DNA of 64,000 bases. It comes from an uncultured Alistipes sp. Its GTDB lineage: Bacteria; Bacteroidota; Bacteroidia; Bacteroidales; Rikenellaceae. A model generated the notes under the pieces. That model saw nothing but the letters and a program-made list of their open reading frames with translations. It was not told the origin of the DNA and did not search any database. The stretch covers positions 251,657 to 315,656 of the forward strand of contig NZ_CAJTXD010000001.1 in the NCBI RefSeq assembly GCF_910580175.1, written 5' to 3'. Positions 49,193 to 57,398 of this stretch are shown here, in pieces. The position numbers and the translations under genes were made by a program. Position 1 is the first letter of the stretch. Every line of letters begins with the position of its first letter.

Positions 49193-51352
49193 CTATTCGG
49201 CCGTTGTCGTCATGGTCAGTTTGTAAGGCGTGTGGGTCAGGTCGAGCGTGAAGTCGTAGGTGCCGGCAGCGATAGGCATGTTGCCGGCGTTGTCGATCAA
49301 ATTCTCCGCCGTGCCGCCGAGGCTGTAGTCCCAGCCGCCGTTGAAGCGGATCTTGAACTCACCGCCCGGGCATACGACGCCGGCTGCCTTATAGAGACCG
49401 TCCGTAGCGTCGCGCACCAACACCGCATGGTCATCGTCCCAGCCGCCGACACCATCGCCGATCAGGCCGACTTTAGTGAGCGGCGTAGCTTTGGCGGTCA
49501 TGGCGTCGAGGTCGACATCCCAACAGTAAAGACCGTCGGCGATCATCATGTTGTCGCCTGCACCGAGCGTGAACTCGTTTTCAACGCCCTCGACAGCCTG
49601 GCCGGGAACCCAAGTGCTTCCGTAGGTAAACTTGAAACCATGGGTCAGACCATACATCGAAACATAGCCCTTATATTTGCCGGTCTCGATGTTGCCCTGC
49701 AACTGCGGTGCGACCTCGGGTTTCCAGTTGATGTCGCCGAAGTCGCCCGTCACGCCGAGGGTTTCGGGATAAAGCTGCAAATCGGCGATCTCGCCGTCGA
49801 TCCCAAGGGTCATGACTGCGCCCGAGAGGTCGAGCACGAGCGTATGTTCGCCCTTGGTCATATTGAGCGCAGCCCCGTCGAGCGCCAGGTTGCCGCAGCT
49901 GCCGCCCAACACGGCGGGATACTCCGTACCGCCGCACTCGATGGTGCCGCCGTTGAGCAAGATCGAAATCTTGCCCGACTTAGCGAAATCGTGGGTCAGC
50001 GTCCATTTGCCTGCGCCGTCGGCCGTCATTTCGAAGGGAGCATCGGCCCCATTGGGCAAGACGGCGGCAGCGGTAATTTCAGTGTCATACAACACTTTAG
50101 GTTCGCCCGAAAGGTCGGCGGCATAATAGCGCAGACCGGCCTGGGCGGCGATCGGCGCAGCTGCGGCACCGCCGGTAAAAGCCTTCAGCGCAGCAGCCGT
50201 ACCGCCATACTGCGTACCCAGCGGCGACTGCAACCGGGCAAGCAACACCTGGGGCGACGTTGCACCGATGAAGTTCATCAGCCCGTAGAACTTGCCGGCT
50301 TCGAGGAGCGTGAGCGCCGGAGCCTCGAAGTAATTCCACTCGTTGACCGAGTGGGCCACGTAGAGTTTCTTGTCGTCCTCGACTACTTCGCCCACAGCGA
50401 CCGAATAAGGATAGTCGAAAATCGACAACTTGAAGCTGACGATCCCTCCGGCAGGCGTCGCGAGAGCCGCGCCGCCCAGTTCGAGGTCTTTCTCGGCACC
50501 GCCGAGCACAAGGTCGCCGACACCGTCGAACTTGAGCGTATAGCTGTCGCCCTCCTTTACGTCGGCGAAAGCAACCCAAGTTTTGTCGGCAACATTGTAG
50601 ACCATCTTTTCCTCATGGTCGCCGAGCGCCAGCGAAACCGTTACCGGCTCCATCGTAAAAACCAGCTGGCCGATGTCGGCCGTGACGTAGTAGAGGTTGG
50701 CGGCGGCGGAAATGTTCTTGGCGCCCCCGTCGGTCGAAATCGTACCGGCTTCTTCGCCTGCACCGTAATTGGTGCCGTCCCAATCGGGCTGCGACGCGAA
50801 TTTGAACTCGCCGTCGGCGGGGAAGAAGACGAACCCGCGGAAAACGCCGTCCTCGCCCTGCAAGAGACGCGACATGGTCCCCATACCGGTAGCCCAATTA
50901 CTATAAGAACCGATCAGATGCAGGTAAGCCTTCTTATCGTAGACGAAACGCACGACGCGGGGCTGGGCCGCACGGACATCCCCCGCGGCCGAAACGGCCT
51001 CGACGCTGAACGTCACGTCGTAGGAACCCGTCAACGCAATGCCCAGGGCTTCGAACAACGCGGCATTGGTCGTCGAGAAGAAACAATTCCCGGTAGTACC
51101 CAGCGCAACATACTCGCCGGCGCCCAACTTGGCGGCAACGGCATATTCGACCTCGACAGGGGCGCCGAATTTGGCGGCCGACCACACCAAGGTAAAAGTC
51201 TCGTCCACGGTAACATTGTTGACCATCACATCGCTATGTTGAGCGATGGCAGGATCGGCCGACGAAACGGTCATCTCCTCGGGGTCGTGGCTGCAAGCCG
51301 CGGCCAACGAAAGCAACGCTGCGGCCGACAAGAAATATTTCAGAATTTTCAT
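49193..51352 (-). CDS. susF: SusF-like starch-binding lipoprotein, unusually long
   Basis: 719 residues from the ATG at 51352 (B. thetaiotaomicron SusF is 485). Lipoprotein signal ends at Cys20 (LAAAC), then SHDPEE with acids at +3, +5 and +6, suggesting surface exposure. An Ig-like SusE/F domain (HSDVMVNNVTVDETFTLVW) is followed by several beta modules with binding-site aromatics (SYSNWATGMG, FKFASQPDWDGTNYGAG, SVNEWNYFE, FKIRFNGGWDYSLGG). It should hold starch at the cell surface. The extra length points to one or two more binding modules than usual. Confidence 0.85.
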   Translation of the reverse strand: MKILKYFLSAAALLSLAAACSHDPEEMTVSSADPAIAQHSDVMVNNVTVDETFTLVWSAAKFGAPVEVEYAVAAKLGAGEYVALGTTGNCFFSTTNAALFEALGIALTGSYDVTFSVEAVSAAGDVRAAQPRVVRFVYDKKAYLHLIGSYSNWATGMGTMSRLLQGEDGVFRGFVFFPADGEFKFASQPDWDGTNYGAGEEAGTISTDGGAKNISAAANLYYVTADIGQLVFTMEPVTVSLALGDHEEKMVYNVADKTWVAFADVKEGDSYTLKFDGVGDLVLGGAEKDLELGGAALATPAGGIVSFKLSIFDYPYSVAVGEVVEDDKKLYVAHSVNEWNYFEAPALTLLEAGKFYGLMNFIGATSPQVLLARLQSPLGTQYGGTAAALKAFTGGAAAAPIAAQAGLRYYAADLSGEPKVLYDTEITAAAVLPNGADAPFEMTADGAGKWTLTHDFAKSGKISILLNGGTIECGGTEYPAVLGGSCGNLALDGAALNMTKGEHTLVLDLSGAVMTLGIDGEIADLQLYPETLGVTGDFGDINWKPEVAPQLQGNIETGKYKGYVSMYGLTHGFKFTYGSTWVPGQAVEGVENEFTLGAGDNMMIADGLYCWDVDLDAMTAKATPLTKVGLIGDGVGGWDDDHAVLVRDATDGLYKAAGVVCPGGEFKIRFNGGWDYSLGGTAENLIDNAGNMPIAAGTYDFTLDLTHTPYKLTMTTTAE

Positions 51353-51420
51353 AATATTCACTATGTTTTAAGGTTTCGAAGGCCGGCGGCAACTCAAGCC
51401 GCCGCCGGCCCGGCCGATGG

Positions 51421-52605
51421 CTATTCGACTTTCGCTACGGTAGCCGATATGGGCGACGGGTTGGTGGCGTCCTCGGCCAACGCGGCGATGTCGCCGTGGA
51501 AGTCGATAGCGAAACGCACGCTGCCCATCAGATCGGTCGAGCAATTGCCGCCGTTGAAATCGAGGTGCTCCAGGTTGGCACCGCCCCAGCTCTGGTCCCA
51601 GGCGTGATCCAGACGGAACTTGAATTCGCCGCCCGTGAAAGCAGGAATCGTGCACTCCCAAATCTGAGCGTTGACGGCGGCGTTGTGCGCAGCCTCATAA
51701 GCCGGATACCCGGGGTCTTTAGCATCCACGGGTGCGGCGGGCAGTCCGGCGAGCGTCATCTCGACATCGTTATCGCCCCAGCTGTTGTACGCCCCTATGA
51801 CGCTGATGGCGGTAATCGGGGTCAGCTTGGCGCTTCCGGTCGAGTGGTCGGAAGTGAGGGTCACCTTGACCCAGTAGGTACCGGGCGCCACGCTCAGGTT
51901 GCCCGACCCGCCGCTGTTCCCGAGCGCATCGAGACTGTTGCCGAAGTTGCCGCCGTCCCATCCCGGGGTGTCGGTAAACTTGAACTCGCAGACTGCGGCC
52001 GCAGCACCGGCCGGAACCAGGTAGACCGGGCCCTCGTAAACATCGCTGTTCTCGGCCGTCTCCCACAGCACGGGAGCCGTCGCAGGCGACCACCCCTGAT
52101 GCCCGCCCGGCACATAGAGCGGCCGGCGGATCCAAGGCGCGGAAGTCGACTTGACGGTGGTGATGTCGAGCCCGATGACGTTCGACTTCTTGGTATAGGC
52201 GCTCTCCTGGGCGGTCGAAATCGACGACTCGACATAGAAGAAGACCGTGGAAGTCTCGTCGGCAGGCACGTTCAGCCCCTTGCTGTTGACCAACGCGTTG
52301 TTGAGCGTCTCCTTGCTCAGGGTGTAGGAAGTGGAGGCGGATTCGCCTACCTGATAAGGCTCCTCCTCGCCGTAGACGCAGTAGAGCGCATAAGCCACGG
52401 CGGCGGGATAACCGTAATCGGCGGCACGCCACGTGAAAGTGACCTCCGACGACAAATTGTCGGCATCGACGAGGATGTCGGAATGCTCGTCCAAAACGGG
52501 CGCGACGACCGCATCGGGTGCCACGGCGCAGGTCTTCTCGACTTCCTGGCATGCGAACAAAGCCAGAGCCGCGACCGCGCAAGAAACATATCTTAAGAAT
52601 TTCAT
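51421..52605 (-). CDS. susE: SusE-like starch-binding lipoprotein
   Basis: 394 residues from the ATG at 52605, matching the length of B. thetaiotaomicron SusE (387). Lipoprotein signal ends at Cys19 (ALFAC), followed by QEVEK with acids. The SusE/F Ig-like domain (HSDILVDADNLSSEVTFTW) is followed by two beta binding modules (YVPGGHQGWSP, GWDGGNFGNS and AYNSWGDNDVE, HAWDQSWGGAN). It binds starch next to SusCD. It begins 25 nt before susD's stop codon side and precedes susF by 68 nt. Confidence 0.87.
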   Translation of the reverse strand: MKFLRYVSCAVAALALFACQEVEKTCAVAPDAVVAPVLDEHSDILVDADNLSSEVTFTWRAADYGYPAAVAYALYCVYGEEEPYQVGESASTSYTLSKETLNNALVNSKGLNVPADETSTVFFYVESSISTAQESAYTKKSNVIGLDITTVKSTSAPWIRRPLYVPGGHQGWSPATAPVLWETAENSDVYEGPVYLVPAGAAAAVCEFKFTDTPGWDGGNFGNSLDALGNSGGSGNLSVAPGTYWVKVTLTSDHSTGSAKLTPITAISVIGAYNSWGDNDVEMTLAGLPAAPVDAKDPGYPAYEAAHNAAVNAQIWECTIPAFTGGEFKFRLDHAWDQSWGGANLEHLDFNGGNCSTDLMGSVRFAIDFHGDIAALAEDATNPSPISATVAKVE

Positions 52606-52630
52606 CGTATGCAAGATTTAGAATGGGACA

Positions 52631-54250
52631 CTAATAACCGGGGTTCTGCTCCAGATTGTCGTTGACCAGACGGTCGTCGGACGGGATGGGGAAGAGCTTG
52701 AGGTGGTCGGAAAGCGCCTGACCCGATGCGACGCCGCCCTTGAACGGCCACAGGTAGTTGCCCGAAGTGAACTTGTCGAAACGGATGAGCATCGTACGGC
52801 GGAAACCCTCCCAATAGAACTCGCGGGTAAGCTCGTTGAAGATGTCGTCGAGCGAAACCGGGCCGGCGGTCGGCGCAACGCCTGCGCGCTCCTGGATTTC
52901 AGCGACATAATCCACGGCCGCAGCATCGGAGGTCGAACCGCCGTCGATGCGGGCCTGGGCCTCGGCATAGGCGAGGTACATTTCAGCGGCACGGATCATC
53001 GGGAAGTCGATCGAGACGAAAAGTTCGAGCTTCGAATAATCGGTATCAGGGTCAGACACCCGGTTGTTGTTGAACTTCCAGACGTGCCAGCCGGCAGAGA
53101 AGTCGGAACCGTTCATCGTCTTGTCGTCGGAGAAACGGAGCGACACGAGCGCGCGTTTATCGATGGCTGCGAACCCGGGTTCGGCCCCGACTGCGGCCGC
53201 GTCGGCATTGGCATCGCCGATCAACTTGCCCACGAATTCCGACGAGGTAACCAGACCGCCCCAAGCCTCCGAGGTGCCGAGCCGCAGGTTGTCGCCATCC
53301 TTGAGGTTGCCCTGGCTGGCAGCGATCAGGTAGGTAGCGCCGCCGTAGGACTGCGTGCGGGTAGCGTCGTAGCACGAAGCGTAGACAATCTCCTTCAAGG
53401 CATCGGGATTCTCGCCGTTGTCGCCCATGAAAAGCTCCTCGTAGTTTTTAGCCAGCCCATAAGCGTCGATTACCTGCTTGGCGGCGTTCTTGGCTGCTTC
53501 ATAAATCTTGTTGTCCTCCTGCCCCAGATAGGTTTTGTGGTTGAGGCACAAACGGGCCAGCAAACCGTAGGCAGCACCCTTGTCGACGCGCGGATAGACC
53601 TGCGTATGGGGAGCCATGAGGTTGGAATTCTCGCCGGTCAACTGCTCCAACTCGGTTTTCAACCAAGCGAAAAGCGATGCGGCATCGGTCTGTTGGGGCT
53701 TGAAGGTTCCCACGGGATCGGTTTCGAGCACGAAAGGCGGATTACCGAAGCAATCGAGCAGAATCCAATAAGCATAGGCGCGCAGGAAGCGCACCTCGGC
53801 ACGCTCGGCCGCCACCTCGGGGTCGCCGTCGTTGGTGTTGCGCAAGAACTCGTTGGCATACGAAATCATCATCATGCCGCGCGTATAAGCCGCATAGATG
53901 GCGTCGTTTTTGGTCGAAGTCCACGTATCGTTGCAGATCTCCTTGACCCAAGCGTCGCCCCAGACGCAGTGGGCCTCGTCGGTCGAAAGGGTTTGGATCG
54001 ACCACCAGGCACGCAGGAACTCCGAAGCTCCGGCGTCGCCGACCTGGATGTCGGCATTGCCTGCGCCGGACTGTCCGACGAGGGTGAAACCGCCGTAGAT
54101 CTTGGCCAGCTGGCCCTTGCGCAAAACGGGATTGGAGTAGATTTCGCCGTTGGGAACGGTCGTATCCGAAAGCGGGTTCTGATCGAGATCACCGAGACAA
54201 GCGGTGAACGACAGAGCCGCGCAAAATGCGAATAAAATATGTTTTTTCAT
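52631..54250 (-). CDS. susD: SusD-like starch-binding outer membrane lipoprotein
   Basis: 539 residues (B. thetaiotaomicron SusD, 551). Lipoprotein signal ends at Cys18 (SFTAC), then LGDLDQNP with acids. The TPR-rich RagB/SusD fold is visible through AEVRFLRAYAYWILLDCFGNPPFV, VDKGAAYGLLARLCLNH, MIRAAEMYLAYAEAQAR (cut here) and REFYWEGFRRTMLIRF. It forms the lid on SusC and delivers malto-oligosaccharides. It begins 18 nt after susC. Confidence 0.95.
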   Translation of the reverse strand: MKKHILFAFCAALSFTACLGDLDQNPLSDTTVPNGEIYSNPVLRKGQLAKIYGGFTLVGQSGAGNADIQVGDAGASEFLRAWWSIQTLSTDEAHCVWGDAWVKEICNDTWTSTKNDAIYAAYTRGMMMISYANEFLRNTNDGDPEVAAERAEVRFLRAYAYWILLDCFGNPPFVLETDPVGTFKPQQTDAASLFAWLKTELEQLTGENSNLMAPHTQVYPRVDKGAAYGLLARLCLNHKTYLGQEDNKIYEAAKNAAKQVIDAYGLAKNYEELFMGDNGENPDALKEIVYASCYDATRTQSYGGATYLIAASQGNLKDGDNLRLGTSEAWGGLVTSSEFVGKLIGDANADAAAVGAEPGFAAIDKRALVSLRFSDDKTMNGSDFSAGWHVWKFNNNRVSDPDTDYSKLELFVSIDFPMIRAAEMYLAYAEAQARIDGGSTSDAAAVDYVAEIQERAGVAPTAGPVSLDDIFNELTREFYWEGFRRTMLIRFDKFTSGNYLWPFKGGVASGQALSDHLKLFPIPSDDRLVNDNLEQNPGY

Positions 54251-54268
54251 AGTCGTGAACTCCTCGGA

Positions 54269-57200
54269 TTAAAAGTTGATGCCCAATCGCAGGCTGTAAA
54301 TGCGCGGACGCGGATAGACGTTGCCGTCGATACCTCCGGCCACCGAAACCTCGGGATCGAGACCGCTGTAATCGGTAATGACGAAGACGTTCTGCACACC
54401 GGCAGCCACGCGGATCGACAATCCCTGCTTGGAGACGTTGCGGAACGTGTAACCCAGGTTGATGTCGTCCATGCGGAAGAACGACGCGTTCTCCAGGAAG
54501 AGATCCGACAGACACTGGGCCGTCGAAGCGCTCGTCGTGAAACCGTAGCGCGAAGCCACAGGCTGCGTGTTGGTCAGAAAGCCCTTACCGATCAGATCGC
54601 GGTAGTAGGAAGTGGCCGAGCGGCGCAGTACGTCGTTGAACATGTAGTTGCCCACGGTGCCGTGGCCGTTGAATCCGAAATCCCAGTTCTTGTAGGTCAA
54701 CTTGAGGTTGACGCCGTAGTAGAAATCGGGGTTGGGACTCTTGTTGGTCATGTAACGGTCGGCGTTGGTAATCTGACCGTCGCCGTCGCGGTCTACAAGG
54801 CCGTTTTCGATGGCATTGCCGTCGGCATCATAGGCCTGCTGCCACAGATAGAAAGTGTAGGGCGCATAACCGACCACATGGCGCTGGGCCGTGTTGCCCG
54901 TACCGCCGCCGGCACCGCCCACATCGATGGCATCCGAAGGCAGGGTCATGATCTCGGTATTCTGGAACGTGCCGTTCAGGCCGATGCTCAAATGCCAGTC
55001 CTTGGTCTGCACGGGAACGAAGTTGAGCGAAACTTCGACGCCCTTGTTCTTCATCGAACCGATATTCTGGTAGACGTAGTTGGAGAAGTTGCCGCCCAGA
55101 GGCACGGCCACGCGCGAAAGCATGTCGTCGGTCTTGCGGTAATAAGCATCGACCGAACCGTTGATGCGTCCGTTGAGGAAACCGAAGTCGAGACCTACGT
55201 TATAAGTAGTAGTCTCCTCCCACTTCAAGCTCTCGTTGTACTCGTGGGGCTTGAGCGGGAAATACCACTGGTCGGGGCCTAACGGATACTGCGTGGCGGG
55301 GTCTTTGGAAATCTCGGCATACGATCTGGCGGCGTAACGGTCGTCGAAATCCTGCTGACCCGTGATGCCCCAGCCCAAACGGAGCTTGAGGGCCGACACG
55401 ACGTTGGAATCCTTGAGGAAATTCTCCTGGGCGATGTTCCAGGCCGCAGCGGCCGAGGGGAAGTAACCCCAGCGGTTGTCGCCCACGAAGCGCGACGAAC
55501 CGTCGGCACGCATGGTAAAGGTAAGCAGGTATTTGGAAGCGATCGAGTAATTGAGACGTCCGTAGAACGACACCAACACATCCTGGTAGGCCGAGTGAGT
55601 GAAGTTGATGAGTTCGGAATCCCAGGGACGCGACTCGTCCGCAGCGACGACGCGGCCGTAGTTGTGCGAGTCGGTCGAAGCATAGTTCTCGGCCCACGAA
55701 TAACCAGCCATGGCGCTGAAGTTGTGGATGCCCCACTCCTTGGCGTAATTGGCGTAGAACTCAAGCAACTGGTTGCGGTGGAGGTTCTTGTAGTCCTCGA
55801 AGCGGCCGAAACCCTTGTAGTCTTTGTCGCCGTCGCGGTTGGCCATGATCGAACCGGGATAGTTGCCCTTGTCGCCGGAGGTGGAGGTAATATCGAGACC
55901 GAGGTTGAGGTTGAAGCTCAACTCTTCGAGACCGTGCACCTTATAATTGAACTGGAGGTTGCCCAACGCACGGTAGGAACGGTTGCCGTCCCACTTGTCG
56001 TAGAGCAGCGACAACGGGCTGGTGTCGGCCAGGTTGGAAGTCCAGTTGAAATAACCGTTGTTGGTGGCGTAGTCGATCGCCCCGTCTTCAGTGCGATGGT
56101 AGGGATCCTGCGTGGGGTCGAAATAGACCGCAGCTCCGATGGCGCCCGTATCTGCATAGTTGCCGCGGTTGTAGATACCCTTGGCGTTGAGGTTGACCGT
56201 CAGATGATCCTTGAAGAACTTGGGCGACAGGTTGAGGTCGACGGTCACACGCTGGTTGTCCGACGTTTTGAGCGTACCGCCGTCGTAGGTGTAGCCGACC
56301 GATGCGCGGTAAGGCAGCTTGTCCTTGAGCGCCGAACCGTAGACCGAGACGTTGTGGTCGGTGGCGATGCCGACCTTGTAGATCAGCTCCTGCCAATCGG
56401 TGTCGGCCGTGCCGAAGAGTGCCGAAGACTTGTCGGCCAAGTCGGGATAGGTGCCGAGAATGTACTCCTTGAACTGGGCGGCGTTCATCATCTCCATCGT
56501 CTTGAAATTGTGCTTGACGGAGACGCTGCCGTTGTAGGAGACGCGGGGCTTGCCGCCCTCGCCTTTCTTGGTGGTAATGAGGATAACGCCGTTCGAAGCG
56601 CGCGAACCGTAGATGGCCGTGGCCGAAGCGTCCTTCAGAACGGTGAACGAAGCGATGTCGTTGGGGTTGACCATCGCCAGTCCGTTGGACATGCCCGGGC
56701 CTGCGTCATTGGCCACGGGTACGCCGTCGATGACGATCAGCGGGTTGTTGCTCGCCGAGAGCGATGCGCCGCCGCGGATGCGGATTTCGGCACCGGCACC
56801 GGGGGCGCCGTTGCCCGAGACGATGTTGACGCCAGGAACCTTGCCGCGCAACAACTCCTGGGGCGAAGTCAGGGCGCCGCGGTTGACCTCCTCGGCCTTG
56901 ACAGCGACGACCGAACCGGTCATGTCATTCTTCTTGACGGCACCGTAACCGATGACCACCACCTCGTCCAACGACATGAGGTCTTCTTCGAGCACGATGC
57001 GCGCCAAGTCGGACGACGAAGCGACGCGCTGCCAATCCTTGTAACCGATGTAGCTGACTCGGACGGCGGCATCGGCATCGGCGACACGCAGGACATACTG
57101 TCCGTTCAGGTCGGTCGACGTACCGTTGGCGGTGCCGACCTCGACCACGGTAGCTCCGATGACGGGCGTACCGGACGCATCGACGACGATGCCCTTTATC

Positions 57201-57289
57201 TCACGCCCGCCGTTCTGTGCCGACGCGAGGGGGGGGGTAATTGCACATAATAGCATAACCCCCAAACACATAGCCAAAATTCTTCGCAT
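54269..57289 (-). CDS. susC: SusC-like TonB-dependent outer membrane transporter
   Basis: 1006 residues. Signal peptide (MRRILAMCLGVMLLCAITPPLASAQ), a carboxypeptidase-regulatory-like domain (EIKGIVVDASGTPVIGATV), TonB box region (LDEVVVIGYGAVKK), plug domain (about 120-240) and a beta barrel ending in aromatic Phe (LRLGINF). It imports malto-oligosaccharides with SusD, using TonB energy. The codons for Ile-Thr-Pro-Pro-Leu in the signal contain a run of nine C (coding strand). The start at 57289 is 109 nt from the phosphorylase gene, so it may be read from the transporter promoter or its own. Confidence 0.95.
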   Translation of the reverse strand: MRRILAMCLGVMLLCAITPPLASAQNGGREIKGIVVDASGTPVIGATVVEVGTANGTSTDLNGQYVLRVADADAAVRVSYIGYKDWQRVASSSDLARIVLEEDLMSLDEVVVIGYGAVKKNDMTGSVVAVKAEEVNRGALTSPQELLRGKVPGVNIVSGNGAPGAGAEIRIRGGASLSASNNPLIVIDGVPVANDAGPGMSNGLAMVNPNDIASFTVLKDASATAIYGSRASNGVILITTKKGEGGKPRVSYNGSVSVKHNFKTMEMMNAAQFKEYILGTYPDLADKSSALFGTADTDWQELIYKVGIATDHNVSVYGSALKDKLPYRASVGYTYDGGTLKTSDNQRVTVDLNLSPKFFKDHLTVNLNAKGIYNRGNYADTGAIGAAVYFDPTQDPYHRTEDGAIDYATNNGYFNWTSNLADTSPLSLLYDKWDGNRSYRALGNLQFNYKVHGLEELSFNLNLGLDITSTSGDKGNYPGSIMANRDGDKDYKGFGRFEDYKNLHRNQLLEFYANYAKEWGIHNFSAMAGYSWAENYASTDSHNYGRVVAADESRPWDSELINFTHSAYQDVLVSFYGRLNYSIASKYLLTFTMRADGSSRFVGDNRWGYFPSAAAAWNIAQENFLKDSNVVSALKLRLGWGITGQQDFDDRYAARSYAEISKDPATQYPLGPDQWYFPLKPHEYNESLKWEETTTYNVGLDFGFLNGRINGSVDAYYRKTDDMLSRVAVPLGGNFSNYVYQNIGSMKNKGVEVSLNFVPVQTKDWHLSIGLNGTFQNTEIMTLPSDAIDVGGAGGGTGNTAQRHVVGYAPYTFYLWQQAYDADGNAIENGLVDRDGDGQITNADRYMTNKSPNPDFYYGVNLKLTYKNWDFGFNGHGTVGNYMFNDVLRRSATSYYRDLIGKGFLTNTQPVASRYGFTTSASTAQCLSDLFLENASFFRMDDINLGYTFRNVSKQGLSIRVAAGVQNVFVITDYSGLDPEVSVAGGIDGNVYPRPRIYSLRLGINF
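57229..57237. repeat. nine-base G/C homopolymer in the susC signal peptide
   Basis: Nine G on the plus strand (nine C on the coding strand) lie in the signal-peptide codons of susC. Gain or loss of one base would frameshift after about 16 residues. Confidence 0.9.
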
Positions 57290-57349
57290 AAAGCTGTTTG
57301 TGTTAGTTAATAATAGGTTGTGTGGTTATATCTGGTTCATATTCTTGCC

Positions 57350-57395
57350 TCGGCAGGCCGAACGAATTCGGCGCTGCACTCGGCCTGTCGGAAAA
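57350..57395 (-). other. hairpin between the phosphorylase gene and susC
   Basis: cggcaggccga and tcggcctgtcg pair with one G-T pair around a loop that holds its own palindrome (cgaattcg). No T-run follows on the minus strand, so read-through to susC is possible. No -7 promoter box is clear in this 109-nt gap. Confidence 0.4.
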
Positions 57396-57398
57396 ATC

